Assembly (NCBI GenBank): GCA_009809945.1
Contig: WTPW01000325.1
Coordinates: 45,530 to 109,529, forward strand
From: Gigaspora margarita
Taxonomy: Eukaryota > Glomeromycota > Glomeromycetes > Diversisporales > Gigasporaceae
DNA: 64,000 nucleotides
Direction: 5' to 3'
In this document: one piece after another, positions 21,619-34,065 of the stretch
Layout: the number at the start of each line of letters is the position of its first letter
Position numbering within the stretch: position 1 is the first letter of the stretch
The notes under the pieces: model-generated
The model's database searches: none
Seen by the model: the letters and a program-made list of their open reading frames with translations, nothing else
What the model was told of the DNA's origin: nothing
Translations under genes and position numbers: made by a program

Positions 21619-24600
21619 AGAACGCGGAGGACCAAGATAATGACGGTCAGACCCAACGAACAGGGCAGACTATGGTATCCTGTGCAGCTGTGAGAACTGA
21701 GCATACGGCGAGTGCTTCTACAGAACATAAACATACCTCAGACCCCAATTTATCCCATCCTTCTGGGGTACAAACTCTACAAAATTTCAACCAAAACTTT
21801 CCTACCACATGCTTTAACAGATTTCTTCACTACTACAAACTACCAACTTTACCATTATCACAAACAATTGGATCCTTTTTGCGACATATACATAACAATT
21901 ACCCTAGTATTATTCTCAACAATATATCAAAATATCCATTTACACAAACACAACAACAGACCACAAAGAAGCACATATATACTTATCTAATGACCCTATG
22001 CCTCTACCTGAGCACTCTCTTTTAACCTTTGAAGATCTATCATATTGTAATAAGATTCCACTAAAATCTTTACCTTCTAATACTACAATCCCACCCCAAC
22101 CTACTACTCCTTTGCTAACTCTAAATATAGCTACCCACAATGTTCAAGGATACAACAATCCAGAGAAAAAACTTTTATGGAAAGAATACTGTTCTAAAAA
22201 TAATCTTCATATCATTAGTATTACTGAAACAAAAATAGCTAATCTTCCATCTAACTGATTTCTTAATACTCTCCAATTCTCATACTTCTGGTCCANTTCT
22301 CTTGAATCTAAAGAAGGAACTGNTATTATGTTAANCAATACTCTTCAACCTCATGTNCATAATATCCTAAACCACCCTNNAGGGGCTATNGCGATAGATA
22401 TCTTTTTCAAAAATGACTTTAAATTTAGAATTATTTCTGTCTACTTATCTTCTACAAATTCTACTATCAGAAACAAAACACAAACCAAGGTCATACAATG
22501 CCTACAACAAGCACTTCAACACCAACTATATCCTATAATTTTAGGAGACTTTAATGCCTCAATGCTTACTTCCTTACCCTCTTCATCAAAATATCTACTT
22601 CTCAACTACCTTAATAGATCCAATATGTATGACCTTGCTTTATATACTAATACATTAGACCACACATGAAGTAGCAACAGATACAGTAGTCGTATCGACT
22701 ATATTTGGGCAGCCCAACCAATAATCCCTTATCTTACTACGTTTTACCTTGATGATTCTTCATCATCTACTCATAGCGATCACCAAATACTTATAAGTCA
22801 ATGGTCTTTCCCAACATACCAACAACCCAGACACAAACACCGTAACAAATGCTGTATTTTTAACTATAAAGCTATGACACAAGAAAAATGGGAAGACTTT
22901 ACAAACCAAATCAATCACAATATTCAATACCACCATATTCCCCTTAACACTACAACAACTGAATCTCTTGAAAAAACATGGCACAAAATACAGATCAGTA
23001 TAATTAATGCTGCCCTTTCACATATTCCTAACCACAAATATACTATTTATAACTTTACTCATACTTTTACTCCTAAAGCTACCAATTTACACAAAGATCT
23101 TAGAAATATTAGTAAAATCATCCACCACACTAAATTAGCCTTTAAAAATAATACATCTACATCTCAATCTATCTATAATCTCATTGACTATATCAATATA
23201 AAACACAACTTCCAAATCCCTTTACCCCCTCACCATTCACATAAACTCTCAAACTGGCTCAACTCTACTAAACCTTTCCTTAAAACTATATACCATGCAC
23301 GCAATCTTGAAAACTCTCAACACTTACGCAATCATATTAATCAGGCTATTCAAACAAGACAAGAAAAATTACTTACACAACCTGCTAAAATGATTGATAG
23401 TATTCTCAATAGACACAAAGACCCTGTACACTTCCACAATATCACCACTTCTAATCAAGTTATTACAGATCCTACACTTATTAAACAACATATCTCTCAT
23501 CATTTTGAACAATGGACACAACATCAGCCATATAACCAAACTATTTTTAACCAATACTGGTCACAAAAATATACTCCGATTCCAACTATCAACCCATCCT
23601 GGTATAATTCTATCCTACAACCCATTACACTAGAAGAAGTTCAAAATACTATTAGTCAATTTCCTAATAATAAAGCATGTGGACCCTCAGGAATCAGTTA
23701 TGAAATGCTAAAACATATAGGACCCAATATGCTTCAGGCAATAACATCACTCCTAAATTGATGTATTCAATCACAAAACATTCCCAAACAGTGGAAAGAT
23801 AGCAGAATATACCCAATTTCTAAAAAGCCCCAATTTGATGGCAATCTTAACAATACTCGACCAATTAGCCTCATAGAACATACCAAAAAACTTTACACAA
23901 AAATTCTAACCAACCGCCTAAACCAAACCCTATCTAAACATCCTATTCTTAACCCACATAATTACATTGCACTACCTGGTAACAGTACAAATATCCCTAT
24001 ACATACACTCAACAACTTCATTGAACACGCATACTGCAACAAACAACAGCTTTGGCTTTTATCCCAAGATATGAGCAAAGCTTATAACTCTGTTAACATA
24101 GATCTACTTAAGCTATCCTTTAAACATCTCCAATTCCCAAACCAGCTTATTAATATTCTTACTAACCTTTTACTTTTTCGATCCAATCAAGTTATAACTA
24201 ACCTGGGTTTATCTCCGCATTACCCAGTACACGATGGAATTGACCAAGGAGAAACAATAACACCACTTCTATGGAGAATATACTATGACCCTCTTATTAA
24301 TAAAATTAAAACCAACTTTACGGGCTATCCTATATCTTCCACATATACCTCTTCTATCCATCCAATACAAAGCCAAACTATACAAACTTCAACCTCAGTT
24401 CTTGCATATATGGATGACACACTATGGATTGCTCCTTCTTCTGATCAATTACAACAAATACTTGATACTGCAGCTACATTTTACTCTATGACATATCCAA
24501 GTTAATCCTAGCAAATCCATCCTCTTATCTAACACTAAATCCCAACCTTCCTTTCACTTTTTCAATTCTCAAATCCAAACACAACCTCTACATACACCCT

Positions 24601-27555
24601 TTAAATTCTTAGGATGCTAGTTTACAGCTACCGCTAAGTACTCCATACAATCTAAATATATTACCCAAGAAATCTCACAACTTTTACAAATACTACGCCC
24701 TAAGAACATTACAGACAAACAAGTTTGTTATATAATTAACAATGTTATTACTCCAATTCTTGAATATCGTATACATAATATTGTACTATCTAAATCATTA
24801 TACCTCAAACTTCTTTCTAAATATCTCACAATCGCAAAACACAAATCCCATCTCTCATCAACTACCCCAAATAGTACTATGTTAAATCACAATATCTATG
24901 ATATCAAAAATATTTGGGATATTCAACTACAACATCATATTCCCAATCTTCTATTACGAATTAACAACCCAGATCTTCTTGGTATAAGTACACACATACG
25001 CTTACAGGATCTACAAAACAATCTTTGGTCACCTATAAACATCTTACAACACCCTAACCCCAAAATTGATGGTTCTAACAAAAATACAACAACCTGTAAA
25101 ATTATTCACCTTCTCAACTATACTAGTATATCTATTAATACCAATCTATACAACTCAAAACCTTATACTTTACAATACCCATATACTTCTCTTGAATCTA
25201 TTCTTGATACCCATTCTCAGTACACATACTTCAAAAAACAACTTCGCTCCAAAAATATCATCTACCTTCAACAACTTACATCTTTTGACAACTCTACATT
25301 ATTAGAATGGGACCACATTTCTTTTCGCACCAATCAACTATATACAGATCATAAACCAGGCTGGTTTACTACTCTTGAACAATTAATCTTATCTAATTCT
25401 ACAACATGTTCTATATCCTCTTCTCTCCAACTACTATCTATAAATGCTCTATCTTTTACTACAGGCCACTTCCGCAGTAAATCTAAACCCTGGCTTATTA
25501 CTTATAATGATACCACTCAGGATATTATTATAGGAAAAGCCCGCAAATACAACAACAGCACTAATACAATCAACATTACACACTGGACTATTCAAACAAA
25601 TAACTCCAACTCCAACCTCTACCCAATACCTGAAACTATCTGTATATCTTGTACAGGCTATAACTATAATACCAACAGAATTTCAGATCATTGCACATTC
25701 AACATCTCTGCTACACTTTCTACCCAATTTAATGGCAGAAAATGCTATTACAATCCTCCTAACAAACTCAAAATTTATGCTAATTTTCTAGACCTTCTTT
25801 ATTCAATAGCAATCCGCAACACACAAAATATACCTTCTACTCCTATATTACCAATCCCTAACAATTCTATTCATGAAATCTTCATATCTAATACTGCTTC
25901 TAACTCTTTACAACAAATCGCATCTAACAACCAACCATTCAATTCATTTTCTTTTTATACTGATGGATCAGTTACCAATATCACTAATGAAAGATGCAAA
26001 ATAAGTATCGGTTGGATTCAAATTCAAGATAACTCTATCTTCCAATCATTTTCTGCTCAAATACGATACTGGCCTTCCTCTTACAAAGCTGAGCTTATAG
26101 CTATTCTTTTAGCAATTTGTACATGCCCATGTAATAGTAAAATATCTATATATACAGACTCTCAATCTACTATTTCTAAATTCTATAATCTAACTCACAA
26201 ACCTCCCCCTACTCACAAACAATATTCCTACAATTATTGGCCTATTTGGCACACTCTACTTAATCTCATACAATCCTATAATCTCCAAATTACATTATAC
26301 AAAGTACCTGCACACCAGGACTGCTTATACAATAACCTTGCTGACAATCTTACTAAAAACCCTAGTTCACATTCTGAAACATATCTTGATTTTAATCACA
26401 ATAATATCTACAATATATCATACTCTTTAATCTATAATAATACAACCATAGAACAACCATCACGCAGAGCTATTAAAAATATATGTAATGCACACACTAT
26501 TGCAATGTGGCTTCTCAACAGCGTATGAACAACATAATACCTCTTTCATCTCAAATAGACTAGAACGCAACATGGCTTTACCTCAATAACAACTATAAAC
26601 ATACTTATAACTACACCAATGCACATCTGAACCAATCCAAATTCTTTAAAATTAAACTCCTTCTTCAACTTCTTCCTACACTACCTCACCTACACAACCT
26701 CTACCCATTACGTTACTCTTCAATCAATTGCATTAATTGCAATATACATGAGCACAACCTACACTGGCTTATTTGTCCTAATACAACCAATCTTTCACAT
26801 ATCATACACAACTCCATTAAACAAACTATTACTTTACAAAACTTAGATATTACCAATATTCAACTACATGATCTTCATAACCAACTCATACAACATTCAT
26901 GTTTATCTCTAAACAATCACAATAACCAATAACCACGCAACTAATATTTATACAACTATTCAAGGTTTTATCCCAATCTCACTCATTAATACAATTTCCA
27001 ATTTTACTTGTTCTTACAAGTTAGCTTCAGATATTACCATAAAATTACTCCTCAAAATATCACAAAACATCTATGAAAATAAATGGAAACCCTACTGTGC
27101 CAAACTATCCACTTACAAACAACAACTTTCTAATACCTTTACTTTACTACCTACTTCCTCTAACTCTATTAGTCAATCTGGTACTTTATTATATACTAGA
27201 ATTCCTTACACTTATAGCTGTATATGTGGTCTTCCTGACCAACAACATACTAATAATCAATGCCCTCCAGTAGGATTAGCTTTACATAAAATTTCTATTT
27301 GGTCTACTATGTGGACCTTATATAGCTCTTCTACTAATTCAATTTTAGACATACAAATCTATGTGAGTTTTAACCGCTCTAGTAGGTTTAGGTTGCAGAT
27401 AAATTAGTCTGAGTCTCATACTTGTTTAATAATTTGTACATGGAGTAATTTTGTAATAATATAAAATGTACCCAAAGCTGCCCCTGGAGGCACTTTTTAC
27501 AAATTAATAAAGATTGAGACAAAACCTCACCTTAACACAAAAAAAAAAAAAAAAA
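21619..27555 (+). mobile_element. LINE-A copy 3 (A3), 5'-truncated, with poly(A)
   Basis: It begins within sequence matching the end of A1 ORF1, carries the most complete ORF2 of the family, a short 3' UTR with AATAAAGA (about 27,506) and an A-run at 27,539-27,556. AGATATTTAAT (21,608-21,618) and AGATTTTTAAT (27,556-27,566) are a probable 11-bp duplication with one difference. Scattered single Ns between 22,295 and 22,390 mark ambiguous base calls. Confidence 0.85.
21998..27407 (+). pseudogene. LINE-A3 ORF2: endonuclease, RT, RNase H, Cys motifs
   Basis: The endonuclease has IATHNVQGYNN, ITETKI, ILGDFNAS, YSSRIDYIWA and THSDHQ (22,120-22,790). The RT has NNKACGPSGISYEML (23,668), ARPISLIEH-like TRPISLIEH, SKAYNSVNIDLL (24,071), GIDQGETITPLLW and AYMDD (24,404-24,418). 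RNase H follows with FYTDGSVTN (25,950), ELIAIL, IYTDSQSTI and HQDCLYNNLADNL. CINC then HEHN and C lies at 26,729-26,779, with a second CICG motif near 27,215. Stops occur at 22,256, 22,668, 23,759 and 24,617, and frameshifts near 24,490 and 26,520. The intact middle frame 24,879-26,528 spans the linker and RNase H. The domain order fits the I/Tad supergroup. Confidence 0.9.
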
Positions 27556-27584
27556 AGATTTTTAATTTATTGCTATAGATATCA

Positions 27585-27670
27585 CATAATTACGTGCCAA
27601 TCATTTATCATGTATTAGCATGTGCAGGTGCACTAACACATAATGATGAATGATTGCCCCTGTGATTATG
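27585..27670. repeat. Imperfect 86-bp palindrome
   Basis: CATAATTACGTGCCAATCAT is mirrored by ATGATTGCCCCTGTGATTATG around a GCAGGTGC centre. It is probably a remnant of a miniature palindromic element next to the LINE-A3 tail. Confidence 0.5.
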
Positions 27671-27869
27671 CATTATATTGAGGCTAACATTAAATATTTG
27701 TTTTATTCCCTGGATCCTAATGTCCATAATTTTTCCACAGATATTTTTTCTTTTTGACTTTTCTTTTTTTAAAAATACCAAAACAATGTAAAAAGAAAAA
27801 CTTTCAACTAGTGCATGTAATTATATTACTAGAAGTATTTCTGAAGAAATTAAAACTTCAAATACAAAA

Positions 27870-28106
27870 ATGCCAAAATCTGAATTGGAACAAAAAACTA
27901 GATTTTTACAAGAAAAATTCATAGTTTATGATACAAAAAAGGCTACACAAAACTGGATAAAGAAGTTTGAAGAATTTTGTCACCAGTATAATTATGCTAT
28001 ACTACTAAAATTGATTAAAGATACCCATCTAATTGAGCAACAATTATGTGAATATATTGCACAAATATATATATACCAGAAACAAGTGATATTACAAATT
28101 AAATAG
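27870..28106 (+). pseudogene. Possible N-terminal fragment of a tyrosine-recombinase-like protein
   Basis: The 78-residue frame has natural-looking composition. It contains KFIVYDTKKATQNWIKKF, FCHQYNY and LIEQQLCEYIAQIY. This pattern (a helix with TxKATxxWxxxFxxFC, then LxxxLCEYIAxI) recalls the core-binding helices of Crypton- or ZMYM-type recombinases common in large fungal genomes. The recall is from memory and not verified. No catalytic R-HxxR-Y region follows, since the frame ends in AT-rich sequence. Upstream codons (KTSNTK) continue open before the ATG. It is probably a truncated transposon gene. Confidence 0.3.
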
Positions 28107-29175
28107 ATGTGAATATATATTAGCACTGTTTTCACAGGACTATATATGATGACAAAATTATTTTGGGTTTTGGGACCTGAAATTAAACATTTTCCCAAAA
28201 TTGTTTTTGACCTATTTTACTTGAAACCAAAATTTTTTGATTCTTTTTTTAAATAGATAAAATTATAATGAACAAAATATATAAATTTATTTGCTCTTAT
28301 AAAAAATTTTAATTTATTTTACAAAACCCAAAATAGATATTTTCAAAATTAATTTTGGTGGCAACTATGCACAGGATAGCTTTGGACAATGATTTTGACA
28401 ATTTTGAACAATTTTGAACAAATTTGAACAATTAAATAAAGTAAAATTACTTAAAATTTTATTAAGATAACCTATTTTAATTTTAATCTGAATGTGTTTA
28501 GCACCTAAAAAAATATGTAGTTATATATTTTTTTAGATAGATTTATTAATTATTAAAGCCTGGACAAGCTTTGAACAATCTGGACATTTGGACAATTTTG
28601 GACATGAACAAGCCAAAAAAGGCTATGAACAGCCAAAACGTACAATACTGCATATTAGTAATATAGTATATTAGTTGTTATACAATATCAAATGTAAATT
28701 TGGTTTAAATAAAAATATATATAAAATTACTATAAACTTTAAAGCAATGATATTATTCAATATACATATTAATTTAAAAAATTATATAGAGAAAAAGAAG
28801 AAAAATAAAACTTAACATTTCTGTAAGTTGCAGTTCTGTTAATTTTGTACAAATCAAAAATATAACTTTGTCAAAACCAAATATTTGCTAGTTTTAAGAT
28901 AATAATTATATATAAAAATATGCTCTGTACAACATTACTTAGAAGATGAAAGTAGATTATCTTTTAAAAAAATAGATTAGGAGAGTAACAAAAATCAGAT
29001 AATTTTCTAGAGGGGTAAAAAGGTTGAAATTATATATAGGAACCTGGCCAAATTTATATTAAAGAGGGGGGAGGAGGTAGACCTCTAATAAAAAATAATT
29101 AGGTGATTAATGACACTGCCCTTATCTATGTGCTAAAGTTAAAATTTTTATTATATTAACATAAAACTTTTTTTA
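28107..29175. other. AT-rich repeat debris
   Basis: No gene is seen. Short tandem-like GGACAATTTTGAACA units lie at 28,382-28,432, and related TGGACA and GAACAAGCC units at 28,560-28,635. They are probably the subterminal repeats of a decayed DNA transposon. Confidence 0.4.
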
Positions 29176-29345
29176 TTAAAGTAACCTACTTTGGGCATTA
29201 AGTATAAGCAAAGTTGTTTAGCATATAATTTTATTGATATTTAAGATCAAAATGTCTTTTTTGAATCTTTTACTAAAAAATGGGTTTAAAGTTAGAAAAA
29301 CATTTTTTTAAAAAAAGTTTTTTCTAACTTTAACTCTATTTTTTA
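29176..29345. mobile_element. Degraded family-D MITE
   Basis: GTAACCTACTTTGGGC, AAAGTTGTTTAGCATATAATTTTAT and CTTTTACTAAAAAATGGGTTT match the left arm of 9041-9354. The right arm is mostly lost. Confidence 0.6.
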
Positions 29346-29656
29346 CTTTTTATCATTTATTTCTGTGATGTTTAAACAATTGTTGATAACTAAATCAATA
29401 AGTTTTGTTAGCTAAAGTTATTAAATTATTTATTCTAACTTAAAAACTTATAAATTCAATTAATAAAATTTCTACACCTATAAAATATATAAATATTTTC
29501 AATAAGGTTTAGCTGGCCTAGTTGGCCAGGTGATATTTTTTGTTAGCTAGATCAACTCAAGGTTTTAGCATTAGCCCATATTACTATTCACTAGCTATTT
29601 GAATAATGATTATAGTATAATATATAAAAATCACTCTATGTAATAAACTTTTTAAC

Positions 29657-29913
29657 TTAATTAAAAATTGTAGAGCTTGTAAAAATGCACTTAACAGTAG
29701 TTAGATTATTCAAATTGGCCCAGTAGTTACCAATATATTAATAAAAATAATTGACCAACTATGTAAATTTTTTATATAACAATAGTTGTTTATATAGAAA
29801 ATTTACATAGTTAGCCAATTATTTTTTAATAATATTCAGCAACTACTAGGCCAATTTGGATAATCTAACCACTATTTGATATATTTTGAAAAGCTTTGCA
29901 ACTTTTAATTAAT
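29657..29913. mobile_element. Palindromic MITE, arms of about 120 bp
   Basis: TTAATTAAAAATTGTAGAGC at the left is mirrored by GCTTTGCAACTTTTAATTAA at the right. CAAATTGGCCCAGTAGTTAC is mirrored by the GCAACTACTAGGCCAATTTG segment, and AACTATGTAAATTTT by its complement at the centre. Confidence 0.7.
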
Positions 29914-29968
29914 CAATAAGTATTGTAGCTAAAGCTAGAAATAGCTAAAGCTAGAAATTTTAACTCTT

Positions 29969-30322
29969 TTAAGACCATATAAACTTAGTTTTTTGGTTCT
30001 CATAACCCGGCCGGATCATATTTTGAAAATTTTTTGAAAAAATTTTTTTATATATTTTAATAACTGGGTGGGATTTCAAAAAAAAATTTTTAAAAATTTT
30101 ATAAAATTTAAAATTTTTTATATATAAAATTTTCAAATAAAAGACCAGGTGGATGGGTTATTACTTTATTTAATACTATAATAGGTTATTATTTTTTAAA
30201 ATTAAATTTTAAATTTTATAATTTAAAAAATTTTAAAAATTTTTAAATAAAAGTCCGGCTAGCTGGGTTATTTTTTTTGTCTCATGTTATGAGAACCAAA
30301 AAATTAACTTTATATAGCCTAA
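29969..30322. mobile_element. TIR element of the TTAGGC..AAAGTTAATTTTT family, copy 1
   Basis: The left TTAAGACCATATAAACTTAG, then TTTTTTGGTTCTCATAACCC, is mirrored at the right, ending GCCTAA at 30322. The interior has repeated CCGG-containing and AAATTTTTAAAATTTT tracts. Its TIR is a diverged version of the ends at 43,791 and 43,924. A larger pair of CTAGAAATTT/AAATTTCTAG blocks flanks it (29,930-29,962 and 30,445-30,478). Confidence 0.65.
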
Positions 30323-30883
30323 TATAAAAATTTTAAAAATTTTTGTTAGGGTTTTTTTTTTAGAATTAGTTTAGATTTAGAGTTAGTTTTAATAATAAAA
30401 GTGTATAAGTAAATTTTAATAGTGACTATATTTTTAAATCAAGGTTCCTAATTTCTAGCTTCAGCTATTTTAGCTTTTAGACATAACAATAAATATTATT
30501 AACTTGGTAAAAAAAAGTTTTAGATATAAGCATGCTATATTTTACCTATAGCAATTTTTATATATAATCTGTTTATATTATACTAAGGCATCATTTAGAA
30601 ACTAGTAGATTATCAATTAAAAAATAAAATATAACAGGTAACTAGAGCTAGTGTTCTGAAGTTTGGTTTGGTTTGGTTCAGGTTCAATTTGGGTTCGGTC
30701 GAACTTGAACCCAAACTTTAAATTTTGCAGATCTTTGAACACAAAACCGAACTGAACCTAGAATTTATGAACCCAAACTGAACTCGAACTTGAAATATTT
30801 GTTCAGTCTGAGTTTGGTTCAAAGTTCATGAACATGTTTGGGTTCGGGTAATAATTAAACCCAAAAAACTAGGTAGCTGTGTG

Positions 30884-31146
30884 ATAATCCACATGTCAAC
30901 TAGAGAGTGATAGCAAAATGTAGCATGCTTTTATCTAAAATTTTTTTTCTTACTAAGTTAACGATACATGTCCACTAATTAAAAATTGTAGAGCTTGTCA
31001 AGACGCATCTAACTACTGTTAGATGCTTCTCAATGAGCTCTACAACTTTTAATTAGTGGACATGTATTATTAACTTAAAAAGAAAAAAAAGTTTAGATGG
31101 AAGCACACCACATTTTGCTATCACTCTCCAGTTGACAGGTGGATTA
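30884..31146. mobile_element. Near-perfect hairpin MITE inside element G
   Basis: The two arms of about 130 bp run from TAATCCACATGTCAACTAGA to its complement at 31146, with centre GCATCTAACTACTGTTAGATGC. The inner block GTAGAGCTTGTCAAGACGC is related to the palindrome at 29,657. Confidence 0.8.
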
Positions 31147-31515
31147 TAATAGAAAAAAATAGTGTTAACATTTTTTTTTTTGATTATTTTATACAATGTG
31201 TACTTTGCCATATAGCAGATTATGCATCAAACGGACTTATGAATTTTTTTATTTTTTTTTATTTCATAATTGTATTACTAAAAATAAGTTTTTTTTTGCT
31301 TTATTTCTTACTATGCCTACTACACTGTATGGCAGATTATGCATCAAATGGGCTTATGAAATTTTTTTGATTTTTTTTTTGTTGGTCGGTTCTGACCCAA
31401 CTAGGGTCTGATCCAACCTGGGTCAGGTCAGGTGCAGGTCAGGTCAGACCCAGGTCAGATTATATTTAATGATTGTAAGTAGTCGCTATCAGTCATAGAA
31501 CATGTCCCTAATGAG

Positions 31516-32826
31516 TGCTGTTACTTATAAATCAAATGAGTTGACTCACCTAATTTTATATATAAATTTATGCAAAAAAATCATTTAAATTAAATTTAGT
31601 TAAAAATATATATATAAACCTTTCTTTAAATTTTAAATATATATTCTTTAGTATTTAATAATCTTTAAATTAAAGTTTTAGTTCTTAACTCCAAGTAATT
31701 CAAAGATAATCTTCCTTTAAAGTTGATCAATTCTTTACTATGTTCTTTAAGTCAAATGACTGACACACCCCAAGCAATAATNTGATTGGCTAAAGTAATT
31801 TTCTAAAAATATGAAAGATACTATTAAGTAAAGGCTTCTTGTGTTCTAATTGAAAGTTAAAGAGGAGAGGAGGTTCTTCTGATTCTAATGGTAGTTAAAT
31901 CATCAAAATCGGCCCAGTGGATCCCAAGATACTTGGGATCAAAGAAGAGAACATAAGGATCGGCAAATTCACTGTTACACAAACTATTCATTTTTCTTTA
32001 TATGCGTTTTGAAAAGTTTTTTTTAGCATAGTGAAAAATTTTACTAAGAAAATAATAAATCTCGTCTTAAGAAACTAGCATTTTTTTGAGCCAAAGAACA
32101 AGTTTACTTAAGAACCCAAAGTCAATTGTNATAATAAAATTTTACGCAAATCACGATTATTCGTTTGACGGTTTTTTNNNANTTNNTTTTNNNNNNNNNN
32201 NNNNNNNNNNNNNNNNNNNNNNNAAAATTTTACTAAGAAAGTAATAAAATACGTCTTAAGNAACTAGCATTTTTTTGAGCCAAAGAACAATTTTANTTAA
32301 GAGCNCAAAGTNGATTCTAATAATAAAATTTTGNGTAAATCACGATTTTTCATTTGACGCGTTTTTCTATAATGCTTTGTGTAACAGTGAATTTGCCGAT
32401 CCTTATGTTCTCTTCTTTGATCCCAAGTATCTTGGGATCCACTGGGCCGATTTNGATGNTTTANCTACCATTAGAATCAGAAAAGTGAGCTCTACAACTT
32501 TTAACTAGGAGCCAAAGAAGGTTTACTTATTAATTTTTAGGGTTAGAGTTAGGGTTAAAGTTAATAGTTATATTATTGCTTTAACTTTACAGGGGTTGTA
32601 AAGATAAAAAATACATCAACTTTAAAGGAAGATTATCTTTGAATTACCTGGAGTTAAGAACTAAAACTTTAAATTAAAGATTATTAAATACTAAAGAATA
32701 TATATTTAAAATTTAAAGAAAGATTTATATATATATTTTTAAATAAATTTAATTTAAATAATTTTTTTGTATAAATTTATATATAAAATTAGGTGAGTCA
32801 ACTCATTTGATTTATAAGTAACAGCA
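31516..32826. mobile_element. Double inverted repeat with assembly gap at its centre
   Basis: The outer arms 31,516-31,727 and 32,615-32,826 are about 212 bp each and nearly identical in reverse complement (TGCTGTTACTTATAAATCAA tip). Inner arms at about 31,877-31,983 and 32,376-32,480 share GATCCCAAGATACTTGGGAT. The loop contains two direct copies of about 150 bp (32,025-32,177 and 32,223-32,371) separated by about 45 Ns. The gap and scattered Ns fit a repeat the assembler could not resolve. Confidence 0.75.
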
Positions 32827-32857
32827 TTTAAAACCCCTGTAAAAGGACATGTCCTGT

Positions 32858-33192
32858 GACTACTATATAGTAAAGTCTAAATTTTACTATGTAAATTGAT
32901 AAAATCTGCTTAAGTAAAATTGTTTGGAAGAACAAAATGCATTTATTCTAAATTTTTATCCAAATTGGAAAACTTTTTATTATCTGACTTTTAATTTTTA
33001 TGTTCGTCGAACATGTTTTTTAAAAAGATTCTAATTTTTTTATTGAATGTAAAAATTAAAAGTCAAATAATAAAAAGTTCACTGATTTGGATGAAAATTT
33101 CAGTAAATATGCATTTTATCTTCCAAACAAGTATACTTAAGCAAGTATTATCAATTTACATAGTAAAATTTAGACTTTACTATATAGCAACT
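32858..33192. mobile_element. Family-C palindromic MITE, copy 2
   Basis: ACTATATAGTAAAGTCTAAA is mirrored by the complement ending near 33,192. Both arms carry TGCTTAAGTA and TTTTTATTATCTGACTT-like blocks, as in the copy at 20,322. Confidence 0.8.
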
Positions 33193-33566
33193 ATTATTGA
33201 CCCAGGTTTATAGTCTAATAGGCTGGGTTTGTTTTTTATTTTACCAAACCCAAACATGTTCACAAACTTTTGAACTGAACCCGAACTGAACCCAGACTTG
33301 GTTTAAAAGTTCAATACTGAACTCAAACCAAACTGGATTTTTAAAATTAAGTCTGGTTCAGGTTCAGTTCGAATTTGACTAAACTCAAACTCAACCCAAT
33401 GTTCAGTTCGGTTCAGTTTTTAGGAACACTAACTAGAGCTATTAAAAAAAGAGTATTAGCTAGTAAATATAAACAATAAAATATTAATTTTTAAACTAGA
33501 ATAATATTTGAAGTATCTTATTCTATTCAAGAATATATATACAAGCTGTACTAGCTAATGCTTGTA

Positions 33567-34065
33567 TTAAGAGTAGGGGAAATGATATAAAACTAATTGT
33601 AAAAAATTTTTTTCTTAAAATTAAAGAAAATTATATTTAGTAACCTAATTCTAAATTTCTAAATAAAGTTGTAGAACAGGTTTTCTAATTCTAATAATAG
33701 TAAAAGCATTAAAATTAATTAAATATTTACTAAATAACTTGTGCTTAAAGATAGGGTATTATAAATTGTTCACAAAAATCATATAATGATTATATGATAT
33801 CAACTAATTATAATTAATTATTTTGTATAGCTAAAAATTTGAGCCAATTGAGACTTAATAATATATAGAAGTATAATTTTTCAAATATTTATTTATTAAA
33901 ATTTTACTATGAAAAAAGAGCATTTTGTACTATATATTTTAAAATTTTGGTCAATTAATTACAATCATAAAAAGTTTTATTTGTAATATATTTTTATTTT
34001 CTATATAATTCTTATTGTACTACTAAGATTATATAATAAATGATCTACATATTCTCTACCCTTAA
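33567..34065. mobile_element. Family-E TIR element, copy 1
   Basis: The tips are TTAAGAGTAGGGG and, on the other strand, TTAAGGGTAGAGAAT. The whole 499 bp is homologous to 51,480-52,121: CACAAAAATCATATAATGAT, ATTTGAGCCAATTGAGAC, TATAGAAGTATAATTTTTC and AAATGATCTACATA blocks are shared. It lacks the insertions seen in copy 2, so it records the empty structure. Confidence 0.75.

Larger units (their letters stand above)
30649..33431. mobile_element. Large non-autonomous TAGTGTTC element (G) with nested insertions
   Basis: ACTAGAGC at 30641-30648 is repeated exactly at 33432-33439. The ends read TAGTGTTC and, on the other strand, TAGTGTTC. The outer 200 bp of both sides are packed with GGTTCAG and GAACCC motifs in both orientations. 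An 8-bp duplication with TAG ends points to hAT. Inside are three further inverted-repeat elements. There is no coding frame. Confidence 0.75.

Noticed and set aside
1010..27407. Alternative genetic code with TGA read as Trp in LINE-A
   Set aside because: TAG and TAA stops and frameshifts occur as well, TGG is used normally, and the host-like genes here read with the standard code.
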